Part shown: positions 36,174-47,575 of the stretch, piece after piece
How the letters are laid out: each line of letters begins with the position of its first letter
Numbering within the stretch: the first letter of the stretch is position 1
From: Apostichopus japonicus
Taxonomy: Eukaryota > Echinodermata > Holothuroidea > Aspidochirotida > Stichopodidae
DNA length: 64,000 nt
Reading direction: 5' to 3'
NCBI RefSeq assembly: GCF_037975245.1
Contig: NC_092568.1
Coordinates: 29,640,001 to 29,704,000 of the forward strand
Program-made: the position numbers and the translations under genes
Notes under the pieces: generated by a model
The model's input: the letters and a program-made list of their open reading frames with translations, nothing else
Databases searched by the model: none
What the model was told of the DNA's origin: nothing

Positions 36174-36349
36174 CGTTTTCTGCAGCCGGGCTCAGACAGT
36201 ATCTTCTTCTCTGTTGTTCTTCTATGAAGACCGTTGGTTGCTTTCTCCCCTCCCTCCACTGTCTACTAATCCTCTTACATCTTTCTCTTTTGTGTTCACC
36301 CTGCTCAGTGTGAATATGTCCCTTCTGTTACTGTAACTTGCCATTCACT

Positions 36350-36388
36350 GCCTCTGAAGAAGATCATGCTAGGATCGAAACGTCATGC
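36350..36388 (+). ncRNA. Hammerhead-ribozyme-like motif, copy 2 (intact core)
   Basis: Stem I GCCT (36350-36353) against ATGC (36385-36388, one mismatch). Core CTGAAGA (36354-36360), then an extra A, stem II GATC/GATC, GAAAC and the loopless palindrome ACGT, ending in GTC at the cleavage position. G12, A13 and A14 are all present. The surrounding repeat (about 36180-36420) matches 1024-1100. The bulged A next to stem II is not in the standard consensus. Confidence 0.5.
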
Positions 36389-36420
36389 CCTCGACTTTAC
36401 ACATTCTCTTACACAGGCTC

Positions 36421-37616
36421 TTTAGTGTATAAGCAGTTTACTAACCGTTTTGTTTTATTTTAAGACCGTTAAAAAACAGTGTTATCCTTCCAGATGGTGT
36501 TTCTAGGTTACCTTAATGATTTTTTAATGTTTACATTGCCACTAGACACTAATTTACATTCAAATTCGAAATTCCAACAATTTATCATGGCCGAAATTTA
36601 TATAGTTTATCTCGAAATTGAAGTTTAATCTCGGAACTATTTACGTTTCATTCCATTTCGAAGTTTAATCTCGCCACTACCCTCAACCAAAGTAAAATAG
36701 ATGTAGCAGAACGCCGAAACACATTGAACATCCCCAGCCCCCTTACTTCGTCCCCTGACCCAGCCCCCACACCCATACACTTAAGTTCAGAAGATAATTA
36801 AATGTCTCATTTGACGTGGCAATGTTCCACATTTGTTTATCTTATAAATGAATTTCATTAACTGTATTAATTAATGAATTTGTGGTGATGTACATTGCAA
36901 ATGGAAGTGACCTCAGTAAAAAGAAAAATCCCTATGTATGCAAGGTCACTCCCGGTACAACAACTATAATACATAATATGGACAATATATATATATATCT
37001 AATATAAACATATACTAAGAAGAAAAACATAGCAAACAACAATGCAAAGGAGTAGCGAAATGTAGTAAAATTCAATCGTTTTTCAGATAGCTATTTCTTA
37101 ATTTCCTGCTCACACTAGGCTGATGAAACAGTGCGGCCAATAATTAATACCATGTGCATGGCAAAAAGTTCCAGAGAGAATTTGCACGAAATCTCAAACA
37201 ATGTTTGGCAGTATAAGTTCTAAAACGTGATATGTTAAGGTTATCAGCAGACCTAGTGTTATTTAATGTGTACATCGTAATTGAAGGTAAAGAAACTTTT
37301 GAAATTTGCTGGGAGTAGATCAGTTCTTTAGTAGAAAGTTCTCAAAAGGTGAAAGCTAAGACTACATAGCTGGCATATTGGCCGTTCATGTCACCAGTAA
37401 TATTTTCCGTACATACATATCAAGCAGTAAGAACCTCCCATATTTCATTCCTGGCTTTACGCAGAAGAAATGAAGTTTCTGCGCTGCCCTTTCAAGGACT
37501 AAATTAAGCGACCTAAACTGTAACAATTCCACATTTCTTTTCATTCACGCACTTCGAGTGAAACACTTGGACGGATTAATAGCAGATTCTAAATGGTGTA
37601 TGCCACCTTTTACGTA
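36421..37616. other. Intergenic; no recognised gene
   Basis: AT-rich, with a short (TA)n run at about 36987-36999. No exon or transposon end recognised. Confidence 0.45.
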
Positions 37617-38290
37617 ATATTTCAACGAGGTAAATGAATCTGGAGAAACTATCACACAGTAAATACGGGCGTACGCGCGTACCATGTATGGAGGGTCATG
37701 TGATGTGTTCCAGGGTGGTACTAATATACTACTCTCCCTATTACGCATGATGATTTCACCCAACTAGTACGTAAATGTGTTTGCGTGCTTAGAGCAGCAG
37801 ACGACACCCGTTACCTAGCAATAACCGTGCCTGTAGCCTAACGTGATAGCTATATTCCCGTCGAGCAGCATTAGGCTCTGTTCCATGGAGAATTCCGTGG
37901 TTGCACTGAACTAAACATTTCCCCACATTTCATTCACTTATAGCGTGTTGTAATAACGTTAGGCCATATGAGACAAAGCTTGCCCCTAGAGCTGTATTAA
38001 TAAGTAAGATCTATTATGTAGAAGGCCTGCCTTCATTCAAGAGAATAAGGTTGAACGTTAGCATATTAGCACTATTTCGTAGGCCTGAAGTACCAGTACC
38101 TTCTTATGCCGTTAGTTCCCATGTCCGAACCTACCAATCTTTCACGAAGTCACTAACACTGTTCTCGAACTGCTACAGAGAAATATCAGTATAGTACCAC
38201 CCTGGAACACATCACATGACCCTCCGTACATGGTACGCGCGCACCCAATTGACATGAATCCTCCAGATTCATTTACCTCGTTGTAATATT
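37617..38290. mobile_element. Long inverted repeat (foldback/MITE-like) upstream of EAPP
   Basis: Left arm 37617-37728 and right arm 38188-38290 are inverted copies, about 100 bases each with indels. Shared blocks include ACGAGGTAAATGAATCTGG, GGTCATGTGATGTGTTCCAG and ACGCGCGTACCATGTA (near match). The 459 bp between the arms shows no coding sequence. No target duplication was found, so it may be a foldback element or a local inverted duplication. Confidence 0.75.
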
Positions 38291-38310
38291 TTCGATCTGG
38301 TGTTTGACAG

Positions 38311-38319
38311 TTTCGCGAA
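38311..38319. promoter_or_regulatory. E2F-like site upstream of EAPP
   Basis: TTTCGCGAA, about 120 bases before the EAPP ATG, resembles the E2F consensus TTTSSCGC. Two further direct copies of TTATTCGCAGGGC follow (about 38343-38398). Functional meaning is untested. Confidence 0.35.
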
Positions 38320-38436
38320 TAGTCATTTATTTAACGAAGTGATTATTCGCAGGGCAGCCCGGCGAATAACGTACACAGACACCTTATTCGCAGGGCGCTG
38401 ACGATTTAATGTGTTTCAACGTTGTCCAATGCAAAC

Positions 38437-38519
38437 ATGAATCGTCTGAAGGCAAGTTCAATTTACTGTGAGTACGATAATCTGGAGGAAGATAGTGATC
38501 AAGAAAGAGGACTTGACAG
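38437..38519 (+). CDS. EAPP: EAPP exon 1
   Basis: 83 bp, ATG at 38437; MNRLKASSIYCEYDNLEEDS and a few more residues; donor gttagttc, phase 2. Confidence 0.92.
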
Positions 38520-41500
38520 GTTAGTTCAATTCGTATAAAAAGTCACAGTTTTGATAAGTTTTAGGCATCCTGGTGCGCCTTTACCTCCGACTCCGAGTAG
38601 AACAACACAGCACGAACAGTGAAGCGTCAAAATTCGGCAAGGCCTAACGTTACTCGTTAGACCTTTGCCATGCAGTCTATAGGCCTTAGCCTATAAAATA
38701 AGTATCATTCACAAGTCACTCACAGTTCTTTTTTGTACTGAGTTAGTATCAATGGTCGCATGTATATGCAATGCTGGCTTATTAGTGATATACTGAATCA
38801 AGCTATGTAGCATGGTGGGCTCATAATTGACGCGCTTAAGGATGTCTATCAAGGAAATATCCAAATCACTCAACTGTACGTGTTTTTCATATGTGTGGTT
38901 CCTCAGAAATGTAATGCCACTCTTAATGCTGTTTGTTATGCTCTGAGCCCCTAAGCTCAGACAGGTCAGGTCCCAGAGAGTAGTGGTATAAGTCAGTATT
39001 GCGAAGTTCGGAACACTGCAAAGTTCGGACACCCCTAAGAAATACACGATTTCACCATGACAACCTATACTATAGCAACAGCCAATTTTACGAAAAATTA
39101 CGAAGCTACAGATACTTTCTCTCAAAAATGACCCGTGTGCAAGTGAGTTCTTACATATTTGTCAATAAAATGACAAGGATCTATGAAGTCTGTTATAATT
39201 ACTGAAAGAGCAACTGCGACACCAATTTTATCACCAGCGCCACACTGTGGGCCGGGAGTCCGAAATTCGCAATACTCTAGCAAAGAAATACCAGTTCCAC
39301 AATCACGAAGAATCTTCTTGGAATACAATGTGAAAACAGTTTGCAGGAAAGAAAGTTTCTCCGTGTATCGTAATATTACACACTTCTCCCACCATATCAA
39401 GTATATTTTCAGGTGATTTATACCAGAAGATATAGTTTTGGGGTGTTAATTAAGGCTTAGGTGTCCGAACTTCGAAGTGTCCATGCTATCATGCTGTGGA
39501 ATATTGGTTAATGTTAGGAAGTAAGATTTCCAAATCCCAAAAATATTTGCCAAATTGGGGGGAGGGATGTTAAAAGCTTAAAAAAACCACAAATTGATCA
39601 GCACATAGCTGAAATGGATTCAAACTCATGAAATATGTAACTCTGCTTCGCTGCAAAAAGTGTAAGTTGCCTGCTGTATCCTTGCCAGTAATATTTGAAG
39701 GTGCGTCAATTACGAAGGTGCGTCAATTATGTAGCCTTTACTATACATAGTTACTAAGGTTTAGTGGAACATATTGGAATATGTACATGTGAAAAATTAC
39801 CTTAATCTGGATGAGAGATTTCTTTGAGATCTTACACAATACAAGCCTAAGCAGCTAGTCATCATATTAAATGTTCAGGATATAAACATTTAGTTACACT
39901 GTTAAGCTGGACCAAAAAAAAACCTCCATAATTATTACTGTAATACCGTACTGTAGACCTCATAATATGAAGTGAATTTGTGATGTTATCTTCCTTACCT
40001 TGGATACAAGTTACTAGCCAATCTCATGAATACTTAATGAGTTTATCCTTATCCCAATCATAGCATCAATAGAAAAATAAATATCAATATGTGGCCTATG
40101 ACCAGGGGCGTATCCAGGATTTTCCAATAGGGGGGGCGCCAGACATGAATGATCGCCGTCCTGGGGGATGGGTCTAAGGGGAGGGGTGTACAATTTTTGC
40201 TTTCAAAGAAGGGCTGAAATGCAAAATGGTGTCATATGCATGGGCGGCGATCCGTACTTCCGAGTGGGGGGGGGGGGATATGACCTTGTTGACTATCTAA
40301 GCGTAGCGCCACCATGGGTTGGCGCGAAGCGTACAAGAAAATTTTGGGATTAACAAACCCTCTAGATGGCCGGAAACGGCACTTCCCGAGGTTTCCAAGC
40401 GGCATATACCCAACTTTAAAATAGGGATGTCATGTCCGAAATATCTCATAATCAGGATCCAAAATACTTTTTTTTTTAATTTCGGGTGTTATTTTGGGAA
40501 AATTGCCCCTGTCAATCTTGTTTCAGGCTCAACGTTAGAATGTTCGAGAGCTCTGTTATATTATTCGATGAAGAAAATGGCCTCATGCAGGCTATTATAG
40601 GCCTATACACATGCAATACACAATTACACATAGTTACATTCCTAGGTACCGATTGCTAGGGTATCCAGGTGAAACGTGTATTAAGCATTACCCTGGTTAC
40701 ATGAGATTCTCAGCTGTTCGAGGGAACATGTACGTGTGTAGGCCTACTATAGGGCCTATATGAATACTATGAGGGTGCATATATGTACTATATCAATACC
40801 GTGGGCGCAATAATACATTTTGTTGTTATAGGGCCAATGAAGCCTACAGTCAACTATTTTTGCTTTATAAAGACGCTTTATTTGAAAAGATCGCACTGCG
40901 TTTATGGTAGGCGAGAAATGAAGCTAAAAAAGAGCCGTACATTAACGAAGATGCATAAATGTAGGCATGAAAATATTCTTATCCCTGGCATTTGGTGGGG
41001 GGGGGGATATGGTGCATTACATCCCCTCCACCCATTTTCATGGGGGGATATATCCCCCCTCCACCCAGGATCGCCGCCCATGGCCATATGTGATCCATTT
41101 TTCGACCTTAATAATAAGCAACATTTCCAGTAAATATGGACACAAAATGCACAATTTAGTATGGCTGGCATGTCATTTAGTGTTTATAGTGATAATACAA
41201 ACACAATTACCATCTATGTTTCTAAAACTATTATGCCGCCGAACTTCGCCAGAACCTTTTTTTGGCAAACAAAAAATAAAGCATACGGGAGGGGGGGGGG
41301 GTTGAGCGATCACCGACATCTCACATAAAGGTCGTCATCAATTTTTTTTTTTTTTTTTTTTTTTTTGCTAAACTTTTTTTTTTTGGGGTGACGGCCAATA
41401 GGGGGGGGCGCGCGCCTGTTGCGCCCCCCCCTGGATACGCCCCTGTATGACTGAGCTTTGTGAAGTAAATTAGTTAGGAAATGATCAAAAAGAGAATGAT

Positions 41501-43374
41501 TTACTGAACATTGATGCTTTCATGCAAAGTAATTTGCAAAATGTGTTATCCTAACATTTATCTTGACTCTGTAATCCAGTTCAGATGATGATATTGACGT
41601 CATCCTCAATGGCACCCCCAAGCAGAAGAGAAAGTTGTCCCGAAGTCTTAGTGAAGGCAGTCTGGACGTTTTATCCAGCGGAGATGAATTTGAGAAAGAG
41701 ATGGAGATGGAACTGGAAGATTCAATGAGGAAATATCAAACACAGCAGAGCAAACTTGCAGCAGGTTTGGAATATTGAATTAATTGTAAATATATTGTTT
41801 CTTTCAATGTCAGTAATGGGAATTTATACAAACTCGTACAAACCTGATAGATATCTAAATTGCACACAAGTAAAGATGCAGGAATTGATATTATTTTAAA
41901 AATGGCTGACACAAATGATTTACTGGTTCTTGATCTTCATCTCTACGTCATGCTGAAAGTAAGCTTTGTTATTTAACTTTGAATGTATCAAAACTACACA
42001 GTTGAAATAAACATAAATAAGTCTCGCTAAGAGAAATAATAACTCGATTACAAACAGAGTCCTTTTAGCAATCTTCCATAATATTTTGATAAGCACTGAA
42101 CCTTATAATATGCAAGAGGTTTCAAGTTTCCTTGTAAATGTCTTTTTCCAGCCAATTCAGATACAAAGGGCCTTCCATCAAATGGAGCCTCTGGTAGCAG
42201 CAGTGGTGATAAAAAATATTACGATGAAGTTTACTTTGATTCAGATGAAGAGGAAGGGGCAGAGCAGCACAAAGACCAAAGAGATGACAATCCAACTTTA
42301 TCAGGTAAACTATGAAGACATTTTGTACTTTACAACATCATAATTCAAGAAATGTGTGTCTACATTTATTTGTTTGTAGACTACAAGACAAGCAGAAGGC
42401 TGATTGGTGGTTTTACATTTGTCATTTAGTACAAAGTATTTGGTTGCAATGAAGCACCCAAATATGTCACTAGCAGGTTGCAACTGCACACTCAGTATCT
42501 AAGTGTAACCTGTGTTTAAGCACCTACGGTACAAAGTTTGAATCTTTATCCTTACCTGGAACATATTTCCAACAATAGAAAGCACTGATGTCGAGAGCAA
42601 AAAAAAAAATGATGATATGAAAAGACCTTGTTATTCTTAAATTCTTCTACATTTATAGTAATATCATTCTAGTTTTGCTTAAAGTAATTCTGCAATACTA
42701 GGTCAGTTATGATATTTTAATAAGAATAATAATAATAAGAATAATAATAATCAGCAATAATTATTACAATATAGATCTGATAATATATCTTTTAATTTCA
42801 TCTTTCAGCTAAGAGCAAGAAGAGACAACTTGTCCAAAGCAATGAAGATTTATTCTATGATCCGGACATTGATGACCAAAACCAAAAGTGGGTGGACAAC
42901 CAAAGGTCCCGTTACTACCCATCTAAGCCTGGCCCGTTGGCTTCCCTCCCAACAAAGTCTTCCACGGCACAGAAACGTCTCAAATCTCCATCCTCAGAGA
43001 CAGAAAGAGGTGGAGGGCCCAAAAGCGACGCCATTTTGAACTGCCCAGCCTGCATGGCCACCCTCTGTCTAGATTGTCAGAGGCACGAGATATATCCCAC
43101 ACAGTACAGGGCAATGTTTGTGTTGAACTGTGCCATCATAAGATCGGAGACCTTAAAGTACAAACCGGGTGAGAAGAAGAAGAAGAGAAAATGGAAGAAG
43201 AAATCAAAGTCAAAAAGTAACCAAGACGATGATATGGAGGCAACTAGCTCGACCAATGACGGTACAGAAGAGTCGTACCACCCTGTAAAATGTGCTGAAT
43301 GCAACACGGAAGTAGCCGTCTACGACTCTGATGAGGTGTACCACTTCTTCAATGTTATAACTGGCGTTGCATGA
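38437..43374 (+). CDS. EAPP: E2F-associated phosphoprotein (EAPP), complete, four exons
   Basis: EAPP is a nuclear phosphoprotein that binds activating E2F factors and affects cell-cycle transcription. Exons 38437-38519, 41580-41764, 42152-42304 and 42809-43374 have GT/AG borders and join in frame to 328 codons (human about 285). The order matches the family: MNRL start, an acidic Ser-rich N-terminus, NGTPKQKRKL, GDEFEKEMEMEL, YYDEVYFDSDEEE, EDLFYDPDIDDQNQKWVD, then a conserved C-terminal half with NCPACMATLCLDCQRHE, TQYRAMFVLNC, KCAECNTEVAVYD and VYHFFNV. Cysteine pairs at 219/222, 227/230 and 302/305 suggest a zinc-binding fold. A Lys-rich insert (about 255-275) could be a nuclear localisation signal. 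The start is the only ATG in frame before the first donor. Confidence 0.96.
38810..39743 (+). mobile_element. TA-flanked repeat, family C, copy 1, carrying a nested insert
   Basis: Starts GCATGGTGGGCTCATAATTG after TA (38808-38809) and ends with two subterminal copies of GGTGCGTCAATTA and GCC...TTTAC before TATA (39742-39745). Inverted relation of the ends: CATAATTGACGC. About 435 bp without the nested family D insert 38989-39486. It lies in EAPP intron 1. A second copy lies inverted in SNX6 intron 1. Confidence 0.75.
38989..39486 (+). mobile_element. TA-flanked MITE, family D, copy 1, nested in family C
   Basis: 498 bp between TA (38987-38988) and TA (39487-39488). Ends carry GCGAAGTTCGG motifs, twice at the left end (TTGCGAAGTTCGGAACACTG then AAAGTTCGGACACC) and inverted at the right (GGTGTCCGAACTTCGAAG). 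The undisturbed site is seen in the other family C copy, near 61010. Confidence 0.82.
40103..41445. mobile_element. DNA transposon relic with 16-bp inverted ends, hAT-like
   Basis: CAGGGGCGTATCCAGG at 40103-40118 and its complement at 41430-41445, flanked by TATGAC on both sides (40097-40102 and 41446-41451). The ends resemble CAGGGGCGTA-type animal hAT elements, but the visible duplication is 6 bp, not 8. The interior is rich in G and C runs with a poly(T) at 41342-41366 and has an internal inverted block (CATGGGCGGCGATCC near 40219 and 41068). No transposase is seen. Confidence 0.8.
41580..41764 (+). CDS. EAPP: EAPP exon 2
   Basis: 185 bp, acceptor tgtaatccag, donor gtttgg. Encodes DDDIDVILNGTPKQKRKL and the acidic FEKEMEMELEDSM helix. 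Confidence 0.94.
42152..42304 (+). CDS. EAPP: EAPP exon 3
   Basis: 153 bp, acceptor tctttttccag, donor gtaaac. Encodes a Ser/Gly linker and YYDEVYFDSDEEEG. Confidence 0.93.
42809..43374 (+). CDS. EAPP: EAPP exon 4 (zinc-binding C-terminal half, stop)
   Basis: 566 bp, acceptor ttcatctttcag, TGA at 43372-43374. Carries all six conserved cysteines and the Lys-rich insert. Confidence 0.96.
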
Positions 43375-43514
43375 AAGCAAAGAGATTAAAGAGGATGACG
43401 TTAGGGAATTGAGTGGATTGGTGATAGCAGGCACAGCTAATGCTGGCGAAGAATAGTTTCTTCTATGGAGGATTAAATGATGAAAGATGGAGAGTTATAG
43501 CACATTCAAGGAAA

Positions 43515-43520
43515 AATAAA
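43515..43520 (+). terminator. EAPP: Candidate EAPP poly(A) signal
   Basis: AATAAA 141 bases past the stop codon. A second AATAAA at 44375-44380 could end a longer transcript. Confidence 0.5.
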
Positions 43521-46500
43521 TTGAAGACCTTTAGAAGTTGAAAATTAAATTTCCCCTAAAAATATGCTCAATCAGTAAGGTACTAGAATATACTGTGGTA
43601 GGTCTGGCAAAACCACCTTTTTCATGAGGTTCAGCATCAAATTGATTAGCCCTACCGTATTTGTTTTTTAAACTAGCACATGGAGTCGACATTTGACACT
43701 AGCCAATTCAGCTAATTCTGTAGGTACAATTTTACATGTACAAATGAGCGAAAGTCATGATATTAAAGGCCTCCATAATGTATCTCGTCCTGTTCCCTCA
43801 AAGTCATCTCCCAAATGCTGGCTTAATCTCATTGCCCTAACAGTAGAAAAGGAAAATATCTTTCCAGATATTGAACATGTAAAGTTCATTGTGATTATAC
43901 TACTGCAGAAGCCTTTATATATTATGATTTTACTCAAGCTGAAGCAATCATGGTGTGTACATTTTAACCTTAAACTAATTGGGTAAGAAACATGGCATGA
44001 TAGTACTTCATTGCTATAGGATTCATTATTTGTGTACAAGTGGGCTATAGCATCCTTAATGGGGGAGAAGGGGGGGGGGGTGGAAGAGATGGGTTGTTAT
44101 TAACAGGATCTTGCATGTAGACCTAACTGTAGACATACTTTATAGCCTAAATATGATGCAAAATGCACTTTATCATGTCTAACAGAACCACATCGCTCCA
44201 ATCCTGGATCTGACCCCTGAATAGTGATTGAAAACTTTTTCAGTTCTTTTAAAGTCTTTTATGTATCACTTCGCTGAAGGTCTATAAACATACATCCAAC
44301 TTTCAGAGGATTGTTAAATGGTAGAAGCTGTAATCCTCTCCAATTTATGATCTGATGACACAACTAAACATTTCAATAAACAAGTTTGATTTTATTTTGA
44401 ATATTTTATGTCTCGTTTAATAAATCCTGCCTTGGTTATGTCAAAACCAGTTGTTTGATTTGTTTGTATGTTTTATGACTTACATCAAGAAGTGACTAGT
44501 GAAAGATTAGGTAGGCCTCAATCACCATTTGGTGAGAAAGAAATATTTTGTTTGAAGGTTGTCACATGTCAATTTTGAGGGGGCTTGGTAAAAGACTACA
44601 CTTCCAGTCAAAATGCTATGTTACATCTCTAATACATCTTTGTGCAGTTACTTCAAGACAACTACTTTCGTGATGCAAAAATATCAGCTGCTCGATCAAA
44701 GGTAAAAGAAGAGAAATAAACACAGTGGTTAAATTTGAACCATTCAGCTTTGTTTCTGGAATGTCCAAAGAAAGAAGCACTGCACTACATATACATGAAG
44801 TGCAACAAGCTGTAAACATTACATGAATATATCACATAATTAGTTTCTATCAAAAGAGAAAAAAAGCTGGTAAAGTTTGATCGGTTTTAAACCATCTCAA
44901 GAAAAATAGTCTTAGTGAACAATTTTAATAATTAATTTATTCTTTCCCAAGATTTAATCATTTGTCTACTGATCAGAAAACCCATCATAAAGTTGACTAT
45001 AAATGAAAATTAATAACTTTGCCATTACTGTATGACACCTCTTCCTGGAAGATCTTAAATACTACCTACTCCAAAACCCCCTCCCCCCTCTGAAAGACTG
45101 AAGTCACTTCTTATCCTGTTCATTTCTAATCCTAGAATCAGATAGAGCAAGTAGAATGTGGTTAGTAATATGCTACTTAAATTCAGTTTCAAAGTTTGAA
45201 GAAAAACAATCTTTATTAATTTTCCTCACATTACCAAAAACCAAGGGCAGCCTAGCTGACAGTCTTCACCAACCTGTTGTATACCTTATGTGCATCTTTT
45301 ACGTATGTGGTGTGGGACTGACATGCACCTCTCACTAACTTTCAAGGTAGACAGGTAACAAACTACATTTTTTAAGGAAAGTTACCAAGACTAGACACAA
45401 AAGCTTGATTCACCTCTCCAACCAAGCAACCTAGGATTGAGACTGTAACCAAGTGATTATGAGTCCCATCCAAAAGGAAATTTATACTACAAATAATTTT
45501 GGTCAATGGTTTATCCATATCATTTTTCTTATGCAACAATTAATCATCTGAAAACATTTCTTTTTGATTTGATAATGCTATCAAAACGACAGATATTCAC
45601 GGTCCAAATACGTAGTATGATATCACAAGCTTTTCACCTGAATATGTGTCACTTGTGTGTGAGTGTGCTTTACAACCAGTAACTGTATCTCTACAATCAC
45701 ATGGTGTTCCATATCTCTCCTCACAATTTATTTAAACCAGTCTATGACCCAAGCTGGCCAAATTTTTCATCCTTTCAAATGATATATAGAAAAATCATTT
45801 GATACATAGAAAAATAAAACATATCAGATAGTCAATGGAATAAGTTTGGAAAATATTACGGGCTGGCTACTGAATGACAGAAATAGTCCAACTATGAGCA
45901 TCTTCTTTATGGTGGCAAATATGCTACACCATATACCAGGGTTGTAATGAGGCCGGACCTAAAATCATCCATTCTTCGAAAAAGACTCAAATAAACGAGA
46001 CAAGAATTTTGCCACATAGAGGCAGCGTCCCTCTTAACACAGAGAGGGACACACTTGATGATCATAGCCATGATAAAAAAGATATTTCTGACTCACAGCG
46101 GCATATTAATATTCACTTTCTTTTCACACATAGAAGGCATTATTTTTTAACAACTTGACGATTACTGAATAGATCTTAGTAAATAGTACATCAAATATAA
46201 CAGATACATGATTCAGTCTCAGGAGTAGCCATAACAGTGCAATGCAAGAAGGTTACAAGTGCTCATGAGAAGATGCATGTACCCAAACCCATCTTCAATT
46301 CAGATATTCTGGAAGTGAATAACTTATCAAAAGTTATCAATTCCCATTCCATATCTTCTACGTTTGTCAATCCGGTCAATTTTTTTTATTACCAAACAAA
46401 GTATAAATTCCACAAAGTTGTTGAACATTCAAAAAACTCTCATGTCAATATCGTAACGTCAACAATGTAATCATTCTGATTGCCTTCCTATATATGGCTT

Positions 46501-47518
46501 GACTATTATTTTTCTTGTTGTCCAATGTCTTGCATGAATTGTGGCATTACTGTTTGGTGCTACTTAGACAAATTCCATTCCCCTTTAACTTTGTGATGAG
46601 TCATTGTGTGATACAGAAACACTTCAGAGTACATTTTCAAAATCTTTGTCTTCACATTTCTTCACATCACTTGTGGTGATTTTAAATGTACAAATTACCG
46701 CAACTACACTTCACTAAACCGTCACTATCTGAATTCCTTTGCACATCTGGACAAAAGACCTTCATTAATAGCCCAGTTTTGATAGAATTAAACACATTTT
46801 TCAGAAGTATGGATAAAAGTAGGTGTCAATCAATAGTACTCATGCTACACAGCAATAGAGTGATCATGACGTTACTTTTGCCCCATTATTGGTTCGGTGT
46901 TCTTTCTTTGTAACAATTATCCATGAGAAACAAGGTATTTAACATTAAATGACATACAGAAACAAAACAAATCAAGAAAGTCAAATCCGCTTCAGGAGTG
47001 AAGCAGTTTTTCTTTCCCTTTTTCTGTTTTTTTTGTTGGTTGTTTTGTTAAACACATATCACATGTATCAGCAGAGGAAAGCTAGACGAAGACAGAGAGA
47101 ATTTAGAAACAAAGAATTAACGAACAATCGTTGTGCTGACAAGTGCCATACTGCTGTTTAAGGTGCCATGCCGAGGTGAAAACATACAAAGATTTACGAC
47201 AGCAAATCACGGTCAACATTTAATTGTGAATTAGCTAAAGGCACTAAAAACTTGTGAATATTCAAACAACTCCGGAAACACAAAACGTACAGGGGTTCTT
47301 CACGTAGAGTGAAATTGACGGTGACTTTGGAAACAATCTGCGAAAAAAGTGACACATAATTCTCATTTACTTAATATATGTGGTATAAAAAATAATGGTT
47401 CGAACTAAACGGAAACATAAAAAAAAACAGCATGTACTTTTTTGATACAAGAAGAAAAGTCTTGAGGTGATGCTGGCCCCTATCTTCAGGACTGATGGCG
47501 AAAGCAGTGGCTAATACA
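43521..47518. other. Convergent 3' region between EAPP and SNX6
   Basis: About 4.1 kb separate the two stop codons. No exon or recognisable transposon seen; both 3'UTRs presumably end here. G-rich tract near 44064-44080. Confidence 0.5.
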
Positions 47519-47575
47519 TCAAGGTGTTTCCTCTTTAAGCGTCGCAATTGTATTTCGTAAGAGTTGGACTTGAGT
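47519..47575 (-). CDS. SNX6: SNX6 last exon
   Basis: 57 bp, acceptor ttctacacag; encodes [18 protein letters not shown] then TGA at 47519-47521. Confidence 0.93.
   Translation of the reverse strand, partial: TQVQLLRNTIATLKEETP

Larger units (their letters stand above)
30943..36177 (+). mobile_element. Complete Ty3/gypsy LTR retrotransposon with 4-bp target duplication
   Basis: Order: target copy CGTT (30943-30946), 5' LTR 30947-31465, primer binding site, gag, pol (protease, reverse transcriptase, RNase H, integrase), purine tract, 3' LTR 35655-36173, target copy CGTT (36174-36177). RT before integrase places it in Ty3/gypsy. Both reading frames are open from end to end, and the LTRs differ at only one base that I could find (31462 C versus 36170 T), so insertion is recent. 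There is no env-like third frame. It lies about 2.3 kb upstream of the EAPP start codon, in the same direction. Confidence 0.96.

Noticed and set aside
43077-43307. 76-codon minus-strand frame
   Set aside because: Antisense of the conserved EAPP exon 4.
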